A DNA stretch of 64,000 nucleotides from Comamonadaceae bacterium (GTDB lineage Bacteria; Pseudomonadota; Gammaproteobacteria; Burkholderiales; Burkholderiaceae_C), in contig CANGLW010000003.1 in assembly GCA_947454955.1 (NCBI GenBank), forward strand, positions 1-64,000, written 5' to 3'. This document shows, piece after piece, positions 8,895 through 19,212 of the stretch. Under the pieces are notes generated by a model, which was not told the origin of the DNA, searched no databases, and was given only the letters and a program-made list of their open reading frames with translations. Every line of letters begins with the position of its first letter. The stretch's first letter is position 1. The position numbers and the translations under genes were made by a program.

Positions 8895-11212
8895 GCATGA
8901 ACACGTCCGACCTACTGGAGCAATTCACGCTCGAGGCGCGCGACTGCCTCGAGGTGGTGGGCCAACGCCTGCTGGACCTGGAGCGCGAGCCCGCCAACGC
9001 GGAGATGATCAACGACCTGTTCCGTCAGGTGCACACCCTCAAAGGCAACTGCGGCCTGTTTGAGTTCAAGGCACTTGAGCGCGTGGTGCACGCTGGTGAA
9101 GACCTGCTGGACCGCGTGCGCAACGGCCGTATGGCCTACACGCCTGAGCTGGCCGACGCCCTGCTCAACGCCATGGACTACACCGCCGAACTGGTGGACG
9201 AGATTGCCGCGCACGGCGAGCTGCCCGCCCAAGCCGACGACCGTGCGGTGGTGCTGGCTGCAGCCTTGCGTGCCTTGTTGGATCCCACCAAGCCAGTGAT
9301 CGCATCCGACAACGCAACGACATCTACAGTTGCCGCTACAAATTCTGTAGCAGCCCTTGAGCCTCTGCCTGACTGGGCCAAAGATTTGCCCGAGGCCTGC
9401 CACGCCAACGGTCTCATCGCCCTGCGCTACCAGCCCGAAGCGGAGTGCTTTTTCAAAGGCGAAGACCCCTGGCATTTGGCCCTCAACATCCCGGGTCTTG
9501 TACACCTTTGCGTCCAAGGCGCCAAGCCTTGGCCCAGTGCGGCCGAGTTTGATTGCTATGCCTGCAACCTCGACATCGTGGCGGTGAGCAGCTCGCCCAA
9601 GGCTTACCTGGAAGAACATTTCCGCTACGTGCCCGAGCAAGTGAGTTGGGCCGAGATGCATACCGCGCAAGCAGATGTCCCGGTGAGTGACGACGCGGCC
9701 ACGGCCTTGCTCAAACAACGGGTGCTGCAAATTTGGGACGAACAACGCGCGCTCTTGGCACGCCCGGGCCTGGCCGCTGGCACTGTGGTGGGCACCCGCA
9801 TGGTGGTGGCGCACTTGCTGCAACTGTGGGGCAGTGATGCCGCCACGGTTGAGGGCTTGAAAGCCTTGCCCGCTGGTGCCACACCCCTGGCCACCTGGAT
9901 GCAGGCCCACCACCCCGGTGGGGCAGCCGCTGCCGCTGCACCTGTGGGTAACAACGTGGCCGCGCTGGAGCCACGCATGGGGTCGTCCATGGGCACGGCC
10001 ATGGGTGGCAACGCCAGCAGCGAAGAAGCTGCTGCAGGTCACCGTGTGCTCAAGGTCGCGCAAGACAAGATCGACCGTTTGATGGATTTGATTGGCGAAA
10101 TGGTGGTGGCGAAAAACGCCCTGCCCTATGTGGCCACCCGCGCTGAAACCGTGTTTGGCCAGCGTGAACTCGCCCGCGAAATCAAGGCGCAATACTCGGT
10201 CATCAACCGCATTGCCGAAGACATGCAGCACGCCATCATGCAAGTGCGCATGATGCCGGTGGGCACGGTGTTCCAGCGCTTTGGGCGCTTGGTGCGCGAC
10301 CTGTCCAAGAAGCTGGGCAAAGAGGTGCAGCTGGTGGTTGAAGGTGAAGACACCGAGGCCGACAAGAATGTGATTGAGGCCCTGGCCGACCCGCTGATCC
10401 ACATCTTGCGCAACAGCCTGGACCATGGCTTGGAGTTGCCCGCAGTGCGTGTGGCCGCCGGCAAACCCGCCATGGGCACGCTGCGGGTGAGTGCCCACCA
10501 AGAAGGCGACCGGGTGATGCTAGACATCGCCGACGATGGCGCGGGCATTGACACCGACCGCGTGCGCGCCAAGGCGGTGGAGCGCGGCTTGATTCCTGAA
10601 GACCGCGCCAGTTCTTTGAGCGAACAAGAAGCGCAGCAACTCATTTTCCTGCCCGGCTTTTCCACGGCCGACACCATCTCTGACCTGTCAGGTCGCGGTG
10701 TGGGCATGGACGTGGTGCGCTCAGCGGTCGAACGCATCAACGGCACGGTGACGCTGGAGAGCGAGCGCGGCAAGGGCACCACTTTGCGTTTGGCTTTGCC
10801 GCTCTCGATGGCGGTGACCAACGTGATGATGATCGAAACCGGTGAGCGCCGTTTTGGCGTGCCCATGGATTTGATCGTAGAAACCGTGCGCGTGCCGGCC
10901 GAAGACATCCACCACTTCAAGCAGTCGCGCACCGCGGTGCTGCGCGGGCGCATTGTGCCGCTGCGTGCCATGAACGAGTTGCTGTCGGTGGACACGCCGC
11001 AGCGCCTGAACGAAGAAGGCGAACACGCGGTGCTGGTGGTGCGCAGCGGGCGCGAAAACGTGGGCCTGATCGTGGATGACTTCCACGGCACCAGCGACAT
11101 CATTTTGAAGCCCCTGGAGGGCGTGCTCTCAGGCCTGACGGGTTTTGCCGGCACCGCCTTGATGGGCGACGGCAGTGTGTTGATGATTTTGAACCCCAAG
11201 GAGTTGCTCTGA
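8891..11212 (+). CDS. cheA: Chemotaxis histidine kinase CheA
   Basis: HPt (FRQVHTLKGNCGLF), H-box dimer/ATPase (HILRNSLDHGLELP; DDGAGID; GRGVGMDVV; GKGTTLRLALPLSMAVTNVMMIETGERRFGVPMDLIVETVR) and C-terminal CheW-like domain. Confidence 0.95.
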   Translation: MSMNTSDLLEQFTLEARDCLEVVGQRLLDLEREPANAEMINDLFRQVHTLKGNCGLFEFKALERVVHAGEDLLDRVRNGRMAYTPELADALLNAMDYTAELVDEIAAHGELPAQADDRAVVLAAALRALLDPTKPVIASDNATTSTVAATNSVAALEPLPDWAKDLPEACHANGLIALRYQPEAECFFKGEDPWHLALNIPGLVHLCVQGAKPWPSAAEFDCYACNLDIVAVSSSPKAYLEEHFRYVPEQVSWAEMHTAQADVPVSDDAATALLKQRVLQIWDEQRALLARPGLAAGTVVGTRMVVAHLLQLWGSDAATVEGLKALPAGATPLATWMQAHHPGGAAAAAAPVGNNVAALEPRMGSSMGTAMGGNASSEEAAAGHRVLKVAQDKIDRLMDLIGEMVVAKNALPYVATRAETVFGQRELAREIKAQYSVINRIAEDMQHAIMQVRMMPVGTVFQRFGRLVRDLSKKLGKEVQLVVEGEDTEADKNVIEALADPLIHILRNSLDHGLELPAVRVAAGKPAMGTLRVSAHQEGDRVMLDIADDGAGIDTDRVRAKAVERGLIPEDRASSLSEQEAQQLIFLPGFSTADTISDLSGRGVGMDVVRSAVERINGTVTLESERGKGTTLRLALPLSMAVTNVMMIETGERRFGVPMDLIVETVRVPAEDIHHFKQSRTAVLRGRIVPLRAMNELLSVDTPQRLNEEGEHAVLVVRSGRENVGLIVDDFHGTSDIILKPLEGVLSGLTGFAGTALMGDGSVLMILNPKELL
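9335..9351. repeat. 17-bp palindromic element copy GCTACAAATTCTGTAGC inside cheA
   Basis: GCTACA-N5-TGTAGC; near-copy in nrdB. Confidence 0.6.
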
Positions 11213-11487
11213 TGGCCCTGCAATTTGACGACCAGGTGGCCACCCTGGCAGGCACGGTGACGGTGGAAGAGGCCGAGACCTTGTCGAACTGGCTCAAAGC
11301 GCAAGTGGCGCTCGAGGGCGGCAACCCTGCGGTGAACCTCAGTGACTGCGAGCATGTGCACGCCGCAGTGCTGCAAACCCTCTTGGCCCTCAAGCCTGCG
11401 TTGGCTGGTGAGCCCGCCAATACGTATTTGAAACAGGTGCTGAGCGCAGCGCTAGGTTCAACGCAAGCACAACGTGCCCCCGCCTGA
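11212..11487 (+). CDS. STAS-domain protein (chemosensory operon)
   Basis: Short ORF, ATGA-type coupling to cheA; VTVEEAETLSNWLKAQ...VNLSDCEHVHAAVLQTLLALKP resembles STAS domains. Confidence 0.7.
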   Translation: MALQFDDQVATLAGTVTVEEAETLSNWLKAQVALEGGNPAVNLSDCEHVHAAVLQTLLALKPALAGEPANTYLKQVLSAALGSTQAQRAPA

Positions 11488-11500
11488 GAAAGGACACACG

Positions 11501-11866
11501 ATGAAACACATCCTTCTGGTGGACGACTCCGCCACCATGCTCATGAGCCTCAAAAGCACGTTGGAGATCAGCGGCTTCAAAGTGGACGTGGCCACCGACG
11601 GCCAAGTGGCCCTGGGCAAAGTGAAATCGGGCCTCAAGCCTGACCTGATCATCACCGATATCAATATGCCCAACCTCGATGGCATCGGCCTGATCCGCGC
11701 GGTGCGCCAGCTGCTGCGCTTCACCCCGATTTTGGCGCTGACCACCGAGAGCCAGCAGACCAAACGCGATGAAGCCAAGTCGATCGGTGCCACCGGCTGG
11801 TTGGTCAAACCGGTGGGCGGTGCCGATCTGGTGCGGGTGATCAAGCAAGTGATTCCGGGGGCATGA
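11501..11866 (+). CDS. CheY-like response regulator
   Basis: MKHILLVDDSATMLMSLKSTLE...DLIITDINMPNLDGIGLIRAVR...GWLVKPVGGADL; AAAGGA upstream. Confidence 0.92.
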   Translation: MKHILLVDDSATMLMSLKSTLEISGFKVDVATDGQVALGKVKSGLKPDLIITDINMPNLDGIGLIRAVRQLLRFTPILALTTESQQTKRDEAKSIGATGWLVKPVGGADLVRVIKQVIPGA

Positions 11867-11875
11867 AAGAGACAC

Positions 11876-13135
11876 ATGAGCAGCAACACTGAACAACGCG
11901 GCGTGGTGGCCTACCTCAAGCACGCGCTCAACCCCAAAGAGCCGGTGGCTTGGGCGCTCATGTCGCTGGGGGTCGTGGCTTGGCTACCCACCTTGGCGCC
12001 GCAGTGGTTCAACTACGAGCAAGTGACCTGGCTGGCGGTGGGCCTGTGCGTGGGCTGGGTGCTGCACCCGCACCTCACCCACCACAAGCAGGCGCGCAAC
12101 CTGCGCACCAACGATGTGATCGCCCAAGACATCAGCACCTCGCAGCAAGCCTTTGGCGTGCTCAAACAACAGGTGAGTGCCACCATCCAGACCTCGGAAA
12201 CCGCGGTGTTTGCCATGATGGAACGCATGACGCGCGTGCACCAAACCACCATGGCGCTGCGTGAGCGCATTGTGGAATCGGTCAGCAAATCACAAACACT
12301 GTCCAGCGATTCGCTGAGCAAAGCCGGGCGTGACAGCGCGTCGGTCTCGCGCCTGGCCGACCACCAGCGTGAGTTTGAAACCATCCGCAACAACAGCTTG
12401 GAGCGGGTGCGCAGCGTGGCCAGCCAAGTGCGCCACCTCACACCCTTGGCCGCGACCATCTCTGACATTTCGCGCCAGACCAACCTGATTTCCATCAACG
12501 CCTCGATTGAAGCCGCGCGTGCGGGTGAATCGGGTGCGGGCTTCAAGGTGGTGGCCACCGAGGTGCGGCGCCTGTCCACCCAAACCGCGCAAGCGGCCAA
12601 GCAAATCACCGATGGCATCCACCAAGCGGCGCGATCGATCGAGGAAGAGTTGGCTGAGCTGCAAACCAGCATGAACAGCGAAACCTCGGGCCAACTCACA
12701 GAAATTGCGCAGCACATCGAGGACATGAGCCGCACCCTGGGCGAGGTGGTGCCTTACCTGGCCAGCCTGTCTGAGCACATGGACGCGGTGATGAACGAGG
12801 TCACCACCGACATTGTGGAAACGCTGGGCGACATGCAGTTCCAGGACATCAACCGCCAGTTGCTCGAGCAAATCAACCACGCGCTGGGCAGCTTGTCCAC
12901 GCACTTCGCGCAGCTCTACAAACTCATCGACGGTCAGGCCCCGCCACCGCCCATGATGCTTGAAGAGCTCATGCAGGTCTGGACCAGCAACTATGTGATG
13001 CACTCGCAACGCGTGGCCCATGTGCTGGGCTCAGGTGGTTCGAACGAGGGCGAGGTGGTGGTGCCCGATGAAGAACAAACCGTGGGCAACCTGGAGCTGT
13101 CCACCACCAGCGGGCCGCGCATCGAGTTGTTCTGA
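11876..13135 (+). CDS. Membrane-anchored methyl-accepting chemotaxis protein with CheZ-like C-terminal motif
   Basis: Two N-terminal hydrophobic segments; MCP tip [43 protein letters not shown]-terminal [15 protein letters not shown]. Confidence 0.85.
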   Translation: MSSNTEQRGVVAYLKHALNPKEPVAWALMSLGVVAWLPTLAPQWFNYEQVTWLAVGLCVGWVLHPHLTHHKQARNLRTNDVIAQDISTSQQAFGVLKQQVSATIQTSETAVFAMMERMTRVHQTTMALRERIVESVSKSQTLSSDSLSKAGRDSASVSRLADHQREFETIRNNSLERVRSVASQVRHLTPLAATISDISRQTNLISINASIEAARAGESGAGFKVVATEVRRLSTQTAQAAKQITDGIHQAARSIEEELAELQTSMNSETSGQLTEIAQHIEDMSRTLGEVVPYLASLSEHMDAVMNEVTTDIVETLGDMQFQDINRQLLEQINHALGSLSTHFAQLYKLIDGQAPPPPMMLEELMQVWTSNYVMHSQRVAHVLGSGGSNEGEVVVPDEEQTVGNLELSTTSGPRIELF

Positions 13136-14358
13136 TGGCCGAGCCTGTCACCGCCCTGGTCTTGAGTGGCGGTGGGGCTCGCGCGGCCTACCAAGTGGGG
13201 GTGCTGCAAGCACTCTCGCAATTGCGCCGCGACGCTTTGGGCGACCAAGCGCTCCACGACAACCCCTACAAAATCATCATCGGCACCTCGGCCGGCGCCA
13301 TCAACAGCGCAGCCCTGGCTTGCCAGGCCGATCGGCATGACACCGCGGTGCAAGCCCTGGCCCAGGTGTGGGCGAATTTTTCAGCCGAGCAGGTGTACCG
13401 CGCTGACTCGCTGGGCGTGATTCGCAGCGGCGCGCAGTGGCTCACCATGCTGTCCATGGGTTGGGCGCTGGCACGTTTCAAACGGCTCAAACCTCGCTCG
13501 CTCTTGGACAACACCCCCTTGGCCGAGTTGCTGGAACAACTCATCCCCATGGAGCGGCTGCCCACCATGTTGGCGCGCAAGCACCTGCACGCGCTGGCGG
13601 TCACGGCCTCGAGCTACTCCAGTGGCGAGCACGTGACCTTTTACAGCGCGGCCAAACCTGTGGAGCCCCTGATTCGTTCGCAGCGCTTGGCGGTGCCCAC
13701 CCAGCTCATCCACGAACACTTGTTGGCGTCTTCGGCCATCCCTTTCATTTTTCCAGCCAAGCGCATCCACCACGCCAACGCCAGTGGCTCGCAGGCGGCC
13801 TGGTATGGCGACGGCGCGATGCGACAAACCGCGCCGCTCTCACCCGCTATTCATTTAGGAGCGGACAAGCTCCTCATCATCGGTGCTGGGCGCATGAATG
13901 AGCCCAAAAACGTGGCCAGGTCCACCGCGCCGTACCCCACTCTGGCGCAAATTGCAGGCCACGCCATGGCCAGCATTTTTTTGGACGCGCTGGCGGTGGA
14001 CATTGAGCGCATGAACCGCATCAACCGCACGCTGGCCTTGTTGCCCGAATCGGTGCGCGAGAGCTCACCGCTGCGTCCCATGCAAAGCCTGGTGATCGCG
14101 CCTTCGCAGCGGATTGATGAGATCGCCGCACGCCATGTGCACCACTTGCCTGGCCCCATCCGGGTGCTGCTGGCCGGCGCGGGCGTGGGCAAAACGGGTC
14201 AGCAAACCCAGGGCTCGGCCTTGGCGAGTTACCTCTTGTTTGAAGCGCCTTTCACCCGCGAGCTCATGGCCCTGGGCGAGGCCGACACCCTGGCACGGCG
14301 CACCGAAGTGGCGGCCTTTTTTGGCTGGAACGACACGCCCAGGCCTCAGGCTTTATGA
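13135..14358 (+). CDS. Patatin-like phospholipase family protein
   Basis: LVLSGGGARAAYQVGVLQAL, IIGTSAGAINSA nucleophile elbow, DGAMRQTAPLSPAI. Confidence 0.9.
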   Translation: MAEPVTALVLSGGGARAAYQVGVLQALSQLRRDALGDQALHDNPYKIIIGTSAGAINSAALACQADRHDTAVQALAQVWANFSAEQVYRADSLGVIRSGAQWLTMLSMGWALARFKRLKPRSLLDNTPLAELLEQLIPMERLPTMLARKHLHALAVTASSYSSGEHVTFYSAAKPVEPLIRSQRLAVPTQLIHEHLLASSAIPFIFPAKRIHHANASGSQAAWYGDGAMRQTAPLSPAIHLGADKLLIIGAGRMNEPKNVARSTAPYPTLAQIAGHAMASIFLDALAVDIERMNRINRTLALLPESVRESSPLRPMQSLVIAPSQRIDEIAARHVHHLPGPIRVLLAGAGVGKTGQQTQGSALASYLLFEAPFTRELMALGEADTLARRTEVAAFFGWNDTPRPQAL

Positions 14359-14453
14359 TGTTGGCTTGAAGCGCGCGGCCGTCAAGCGGCCAACCCAGTC
14401 CTGAAAACCATCAGGGTTTCACAGCGCCATCCCCATTCAGGTCTAGATAGATA

Positions 14454-14470
14454 GCTATCGAAAGCATAGC
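14454..14470. repeat. 17-bp palindromic element copy GCTATCGAAAGCATAGC, just upstream of miaB
   Basis: GCTAT-N7-ATAGC. Confidence 0.6.
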
Positions 14471-14475
14471 AATTC

Positions 14476-15822
14476 ATGAGCAAAAAAGTTTTCATCAAAA
14501 CCTTCGGCTGCCAGATGAACGAGTACGACTCGGACAAGATGGCCGATGTGCTGGGTGCCGCCCAGGGCTACGAGCCCACACAAAATGTGGACGAGGCCGA
14601 CCTGATTTTGTTCAACACCTGCTCGGTGCGCGAGAAGGCGCAAGAGAAAGTGTTTTCTGACCTGGGCCGCATCAAGCACCTGAAGAAAAAAGGCGTGCAA
14701 ATTGGCGTGGGTGGTTGCGTGGCCAGCCAAGAGGGCGAGGCCATCATCAAGCGTGCGCCTTATGTGGACGTGGTCTTCGGTCCGCAAACCTTGCACCGCT
14801 TGCCCGAGCTGCTCAACGCACGCGCGCAGCTCAACAAACCGCAGGTCGACATCAGCTTTCCTGAGATTGAAAAGTTCGACCACTTGCCGCCAGCCAAGGT
14901 GGAAGGCGCGAGTGCCTTTGTGAGCATCATGGAAGGTTGCAGCAAGTACTGCAGCTACTGCGTGGTGCCCTACACCCGCGGCGAAGAGGTGAGTCGCCCG
15001 TTTGAAGATGTGCTGGTGGAAATCGCCGGCCTGGCCGACCAGGGTGTGAAAGAAATCAACCTGTTGGGTCAAAACGTGAACGCCTACCGCGCACCGATGG
15101 TGACCGACAGCATGGCCAGCACCGGGGAGGTGGCGGACTTTGCCACGCTCTTGGAATTTGTCTCGGACATCCCGGGCATTGAGCGCATCCGCTACACCAC
15201 CAGCCACCCCAACGAGTTCACGCCCGCGCTGATTGCCGCTTACGACAAACTGCCCAAGCTGGTGAGCCACCTGCACCTGCCGGTGCAACACGGCTCGGAC
15301 AAAATTTTGATGGCCATGAAGCGCGGCTACACCGCCATGGAATACAAAAGCACGGTGCGCAAGCTGCGCGCCATTCGCCCCGGCATGAGCATGAGCAGCG
15401 ATTTCATTGTGGGTTTTCCCGGCGAGACCGACGAGGACTTCAGCAAGATGATGAAGCTCATCGACGATGTGGGCTTTGACAACTCGTTCAGTTTCATCTT
15501 CAGCCCGCGCCCGGGCACGCCTGCAGCCAACCTGCACGACGACACGCCGCATGAGGTCAAGCTCGCGCGCCTGCAAACCCTGCAAGCGGCGATTGAGACC
15601 AACCTCACCGCCATCAGCGCCAGCCGCGTGGGCACGGTGCAGCGCATTTTGGTGGAAGGCCCGTCCAAACGCGATGCGGCGGAGTTCATGGGCCGCACCG
15701 AGTGCAACCGGGTGGTGAATTTCGCTGCACCCGCAGAGCGTGCGGCGCAACTCGTGGGGCAGCTGGTGGATGTGAGGGTGACCGAGGCGCTGCACTACAG
15801 CTTACGCGCCGAGCTCGTCTAA
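14476..15822 (+). CDS. miaB: tRNA-2-methylthio-N6-dimethylallyladenosine synthase MiaB
   Basis: [17 protein letters not shown]; radical [34 protein letters not shown]-terminal TRAM-like region. Confidence 0.97.
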   Translation: MSKKVFIKTFGCQMNEYDSDKMADVLGAAQGYEPTQNVDEADLILFNTCSVREKAQEKVFSDLGRIKHLKKKGVQIGVGGCVASQEGEAIIKRAPYVDVVFGPQTLHRLPELLNARAQLNKPQVDISFPEIEKFDHLPPAKVEGASAFVSIMEGCSKYCSYCVVPYTRGEEVSRPFEDVLVEIAGLADQGVKEINLLGQNVNAYRAPMVTDSMASTGEVADFATLLEFVSDIPGIERIRYTTSHPNEFTPALIAAYDKLPKLVSHLHLPVQHGSDKILMAMKRGYTAMEYKSTVRKLRAIRPGMSMSSDFIVGFPGETDEDFSKMMKLIDDVGFDNSFSFIFSPRPGTPAANLHDDTPHEVKLARLQTLQAAIETNLTAISASRVGTVQRILVEGPSKRDAAEFMGRTECNRVVNFAAPAERAAQLVGQLVDVRVTEALHYSLRAELV

Positions 15823-15859
15823 CACCGACCCAGCCGGGCCTGATTGAAAGAACCCAGCC

Positions 15860-17221
15860 TTAAAAAGGCTTGGGCATGCCCTTCATGCCGCCCATGCGCT
15901 TCATCATTTTCATGAGGCCGCCACCGCGCATTTTTTTCATCATGTCTTGCATCTGCTCGAACTCTTTGAGCAGGCGGTTCACATCCTGCACCTGAACGCC
16001 GGAGCCCGCGGCAATGCGGCGCTTGCGGGTGGCTTTGATCAGGTCGGGCTTGCGGCGCTCCAGCGGCGTCATGCTTTGGATGATGCCCTCTTTGCGGCGC
16101 ACATCTTTTTCCACCTTGTTCAAATCCATCTGACCGGCTTTGGCCGCCATTTGCGCCGGCAGTTTTTCCATCAGGCTGGACAAACCACCCATTTGTTTCA
16201 TCTGCTGGATTTGCGAGAGGAAGTCGTTCAAATCAAAGTCGCCGCCGCTCTTGACCTTGGCCGCGAGCTTTTGCGCTGCCGCCATGTCCACACCGGCAGC
16301 CACTTGTTCGACCAGGGCCACGATGTCGCCCATGCCCAGCACGCGCCCGGCGTGGCGCTCGGCATCGAAGACTTCCAGGCCGTCAATTTTTTCGCTGGTA
16401 CCAGCCAGCTTGATGGGCACACCGGTGACCGCACGCACCGAGAGCGCCGCGCCGCCGCGCGAATCGCCATCGGTTTTGGTCAAGATGATGCCGGTCAGCG
16501 GCAAGGCCTCTTTGAAAGCCTTGGCGGTGTTGATCGCGTCCTGGCCCTGCATGGCGTCCACCACAAACAAGGTCTCAATCGGTTTGAGCGCGGCGTGTAA
16601 CTCGCTGATCTCGCGCATCAGCGCTTCATCAATCGCCAAGCGGCCAGCGGTGTCGACCAACAGCACATCAAAGTAATGTTTGCGCGCGTAGTCCAGCGCG
16701 GCCAATCCGATGTCCACCGGTTTTTGATCGGGCGTGCTGGGGAACCACTCGGCCCCGGCCTGGGCGGTCACGGTTTTGAGCTGCTCAATGGCCGCGGGGC
16801 GGTACACGTCGCCCGAGACGGTGAGCACTTTTTTCTTGCGCTTCTCAATCAGGTGCTTGGCCAGCTTGGCGGTGGTGGTGGTTTTACCGGCACCTTGCAA
16901 ACCGGCCATCAGAATCACCGCGGGCGGCTGAGTCGCCAGGTTCAAGTCGCTCACACCCTCGCCCATGGTGGCAGCGAGTTCTTTGTTGACGATGCCCACC
17001 AAGGCTTGGCCTGGGGTGAGCGAGCCCATCACCTCTTGGCCCAGGGCTTTGTCTTTGACGCGCGCGATGAAATCACGCACCACCGGCAGGGCCACGTCGG
17101 CCTCCAACAAAGCCATGCGCACCTCGCGCAGCATGTCGGTGACGTTCGATTCGGTGATGCGCGCCTGACCGCGGATTTCTTTGACGAGGCGACTGAGTTT
17201 GTCGGTGAGGGCTGAGGCCAT
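15860..17221 (-). CDS. ffh: Signal recognition particle protein Ffh (SRP54)
   Basis: GLQGAGKTTTTAKLAKHL, DTAGRLAIDEALM, TKTDGDSRGGAALS, Met-rich M domain; start at MASALTDKLSRLVKEIRG. Confidence 0.97.
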   Translation of the reverse strand: MASALTDKLSRLVKEIRGQARITESNVTDMLREVRMALLEADVALPVVRDFIARVKDKALGQEVMGSLTPGQALVGIVNKELAATMGEGVSDLNLATQPPAVILMAGLQGAGKTTTTAKLAKHLIEKRKKKVLTVSGDVYRPAAIEQLKTVTAQAGAEWFPSTPDQKPVDIGLAALDYARKHYFDVLLVDTAGRLAIDEALMREISELHAALKPIETLFVVDAMQGQDAINTAKAFKEALPLTGIILTKTDGDSRGGAALSVRAVTGVPIKLAGTSEKIDGLEVFDAERHAGRVLGMGDIVALVEQVAAGVDMAAAQKLAAKVKSGGDFDLNDFLSQIQQMKQMGGLSSLMEKLPAQMAAKAGQMDLNKVEKDVRRKEGIIQSMTPLERRKPDLIKATRKRRIAAGSGVQVQDVNRLLKEFEQMQDMMKKMRGGGLMKMMKRMGGMKGMPKPF

Positions 17222-17302
17222 GGATGCGTGGGCGCGTGCTTGCGCAACGCCGGGGTTGATGACGGGGGCGCTTGGCGGCTGCAAAGCGCTAAACTGTCAC
17301 CC

Positions 17303-18112
17303 ATGATTTTAGCGAATGGCTCCGGCTTGTCTTTGCTTTGCGCCATGGCTGGCGCAGCCTACGTGCTGCCCGCGGCCTTGCTGAGCCAACTCGGCGCCAA
17401 ACCTGCGCGCCTGGTGCTCATGCTGGCCTGGGCACTGCACGGCCTGCTGCTGGCCTGGGGCTTGCTGGCCGATGAACCGCGCTTTGGTTTTGCCCCGGCC
17501 CTGTCGGTCACCGCCTGGTTGGCCCTGGCTATCTACGGCATTGAGAGCCGCTTCTACCCCCAGCTGCCCAGCCGCAAAGCCTTGATGGTGGCCGGTGGCG
17601 TGGGCCTGCTCACCCTGGCTTTATCGTGGCTTTACCCGGGTCAGGCCCTGCACGCCTCGGCCTCGGTGTGGCTGCCGGTGCACCTGGCTTTGGGCATTGC
17701 GTCTTATGGTTTGTTTGCCGCCGCAGCGGTGCATGCCTGGTTGATGAACCGCGCGGAAGTGCGCATGCGCCAGATCAGCGCGCCCGCAGGTGGCCTGCCC
17801 TTGCTCACCTTAGAGCGTTTGACCTTCCGCTTTGTGAGCGCGGGTTTTGTTTTGCTCAGCGCCACCTTGCTCTCGGCGGTGTTGTTTGGTGAGTCTTTGT
17901 ATGGCAACGGCACGGCCTGGCGTTGGGACCACAAAACCGTGTTCTCGCTCTTGTCGTGGGTGGTGTTTGCGGTGCTGCTGCTGGGGCGCGCGCGCTTTGG
18001 CTGGCGCGGCCGGCGCGCCGCACGCCTTTTGTATGGCGGCACCACGCTCTTGCTGCTGGCCTATGTGGGCTCGCGCTTTGTGCTGGAAATCATTCTGCAG
18101 CGCAGCGCATGA
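17303..18112 (+). CDS. Cytochrome c assembly-like inner membrane protein (YpjD/CcsA family)
   Basis: Polytopic membrane protein with ASVWLPVHLALGIASYGLF and RWDHKTVFSLLSWVVFA motifs; divergent from ffh. Confidence 0.85.
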   Translation: MILANGSGLSLLCAMAGAAYVLPAALLSQLGAKPARLVLMLAWALHGLLLAWGLLADEPRFGFAPALSVTAWLALAIYGIESRFYPQLPSRKALMVAGGVGLLTLALSWLYPGQALHASASVWLPVHLALGIASYGLFAAAAVHAWLMNRAEVRMRQISAPAGGLPLLTLERLTFRFVSAGFVLLSATLLSAVLFGESLYGNGTAWRWDHKTVFSLLSWVVFAVLLLGRARFGWRGRRAARLLYGGTTLLLLAYVGSRFVLEIILQRSA

Positions 18113-18336
18113 AGTTCTTTTTCATCTTGCTGGTGGTGCTCATAGGCCTGTGGTTCTGGAAGCAGCGCCAGAAAAAACCCAGCAAGCCCTCCACACCCGC
18201 CAAAAAGCAAGACGCTCACGTGATCATGCTCAAGTGCGCGGTCTGTGGGGTGCATGTGCCCGACACCGATGCCCTGGCCGGCCAACGCGGCGCCTACTGC
18301 AGTGCTGAACACCGACGCCAAGCCGAAGGCCTCTGA
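18109..18336 (+). CDS. Small PP0621-like protein (N-terminal TM, CxxC motif)
   Basis: MKFFFILLVVLIGLWFW...MLKCAVCGVHVPDTDALAGQRGAYCSAEHRRQ; ATGA overlap with upstream gene. Confidence 0.75.
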   Translation: MKFFFILLVVLIGLWFWKQRQKKPSKPSTPAKKQDAHVIMLKCAVCGVHVPDTDALAGQRGAYCSAEHRRQAEGL

Positions 18337-18922
18337 GGTGCCCCCCGCTGGCCCCCTGTGGCTGGCGGGTTGGTACCGCTTTGCGCACCGGGTCGATTCA
18401 CCCAACTTCGGCCCGCGCCCCGCTGGCGCGTGCATCGACCTCGTGGTCATCCATTCCATCAGCTTGCCGCCGGGTGAATTTGGCAATGGGTGCGTGCAGG
18501 CGCTGTTCACCAACCAGCTCGACTGGAACGCACACCCCTATTTCAAAAGCATCGAGGGGCTGCAGGTGAGTGCGCACTTTTTCATCGACCGCGCCGGCGG
18601 CCTGTACCAGTTTGTGAGCGCCGATGACCGGGCTTGGCACGCCGGGGCCTCGCAGTACCGCGGGCGCGAGAACTGCAACGACGACAGCATTGGCATCGAG
18701 CTTGAAGGCTTAGAAGGCGGCGCGTTCACGCCCGCGCAGTACGAGACCTTGATCGCGCTCAACGCGGCCATCACCGCCCAATACCCCGTGGCTCACCTGG
18801 CCGGCCATGAGCACATCGCCCCAGGTCGCAAGGCCGACCCGGGTGCAGGTTTTGACTGGGCACGCGTGGGCCGCGCCAGTGGCTTACCCGATTCGGGTTT
18901 GCCCTTGGGTGTTGCCCGCTGA
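18245..18922 (+). CDS. ampD: 1,6-anhydro-N-acetylmuramyl-L-alanine amidase AmpD (exact start uncertain)
   Basis: IDLVVIHSISLPPGEFG...QVSAHFFIDRAGGLYQFVSADDRAWHAGAS...NDDSIGIELEG...LAGHEHIAPGRKADPG. Confidence 0.93.
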   Translation: MGCMCPTPMPWPANAAPTAVLNTDAKPKASEVPPAGPLWLAGWYRFAHRVDSPNFGPRPAGACIDLVVIHSISLPPGEFGNGCVQALFTNQLDWNAHPYFKSIEGLQVSAHFFIDRAGGLYQFVSADDRAWHAGASQYRGRENCNDDSIGIELEGLEGGAFTPAQYETLIALNAAITAQYPVAHLAGHEHIAPGRKADPGAGFDWARVGRASGLPDSGLPLGVAR

Positions 18923-19212
18923 TCACAGACCGGGCGAACCACGGGCCGGGTGGTTGAAAAATAATTTCAATCGACACGTGAGCCCGCATTGATGCGATCA
19001 AGGCGTTTGCAGATCTAGCACTTACGCGGTTTTTTTCATATTTCATGCGCCCCAGACGGGCAAACCGCCTGCCAAGCCTTGCTGCGCTTAGCTTGGCACC
19101 CTCAAAGCCGCGATTTCCATTGCTGCCCACAGACCCCGACGCAAGCCTGTCTTGACCTTGGACAAGATAGGACTTCACGGCGTTCACCAGCATGGTGCAG
19201 CCTTCGAGGCAT

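Noticed and set aside
8912-10501. Long minus-strand ORF (529 aa) antisense to cheA
   Set aside because: His/Gln/Gly/Val-rich shadow translation of a GC-rich gene; sense strand has unambiguous CheA domains.
1823-13135. Genomic island integrated at the tRNA-Met gene (chemosensory cluster as cargo)
   Set aside because: No integrase, no direct repeat of the tRNA 3' end noticed downstream, and composition matches the flanks.
14455-15795. 446-aa minus-strand ORF antisense to miaB
   Set aside because: Shadow ORF from codon bias; no recognisable domain and full overlap with miaB.
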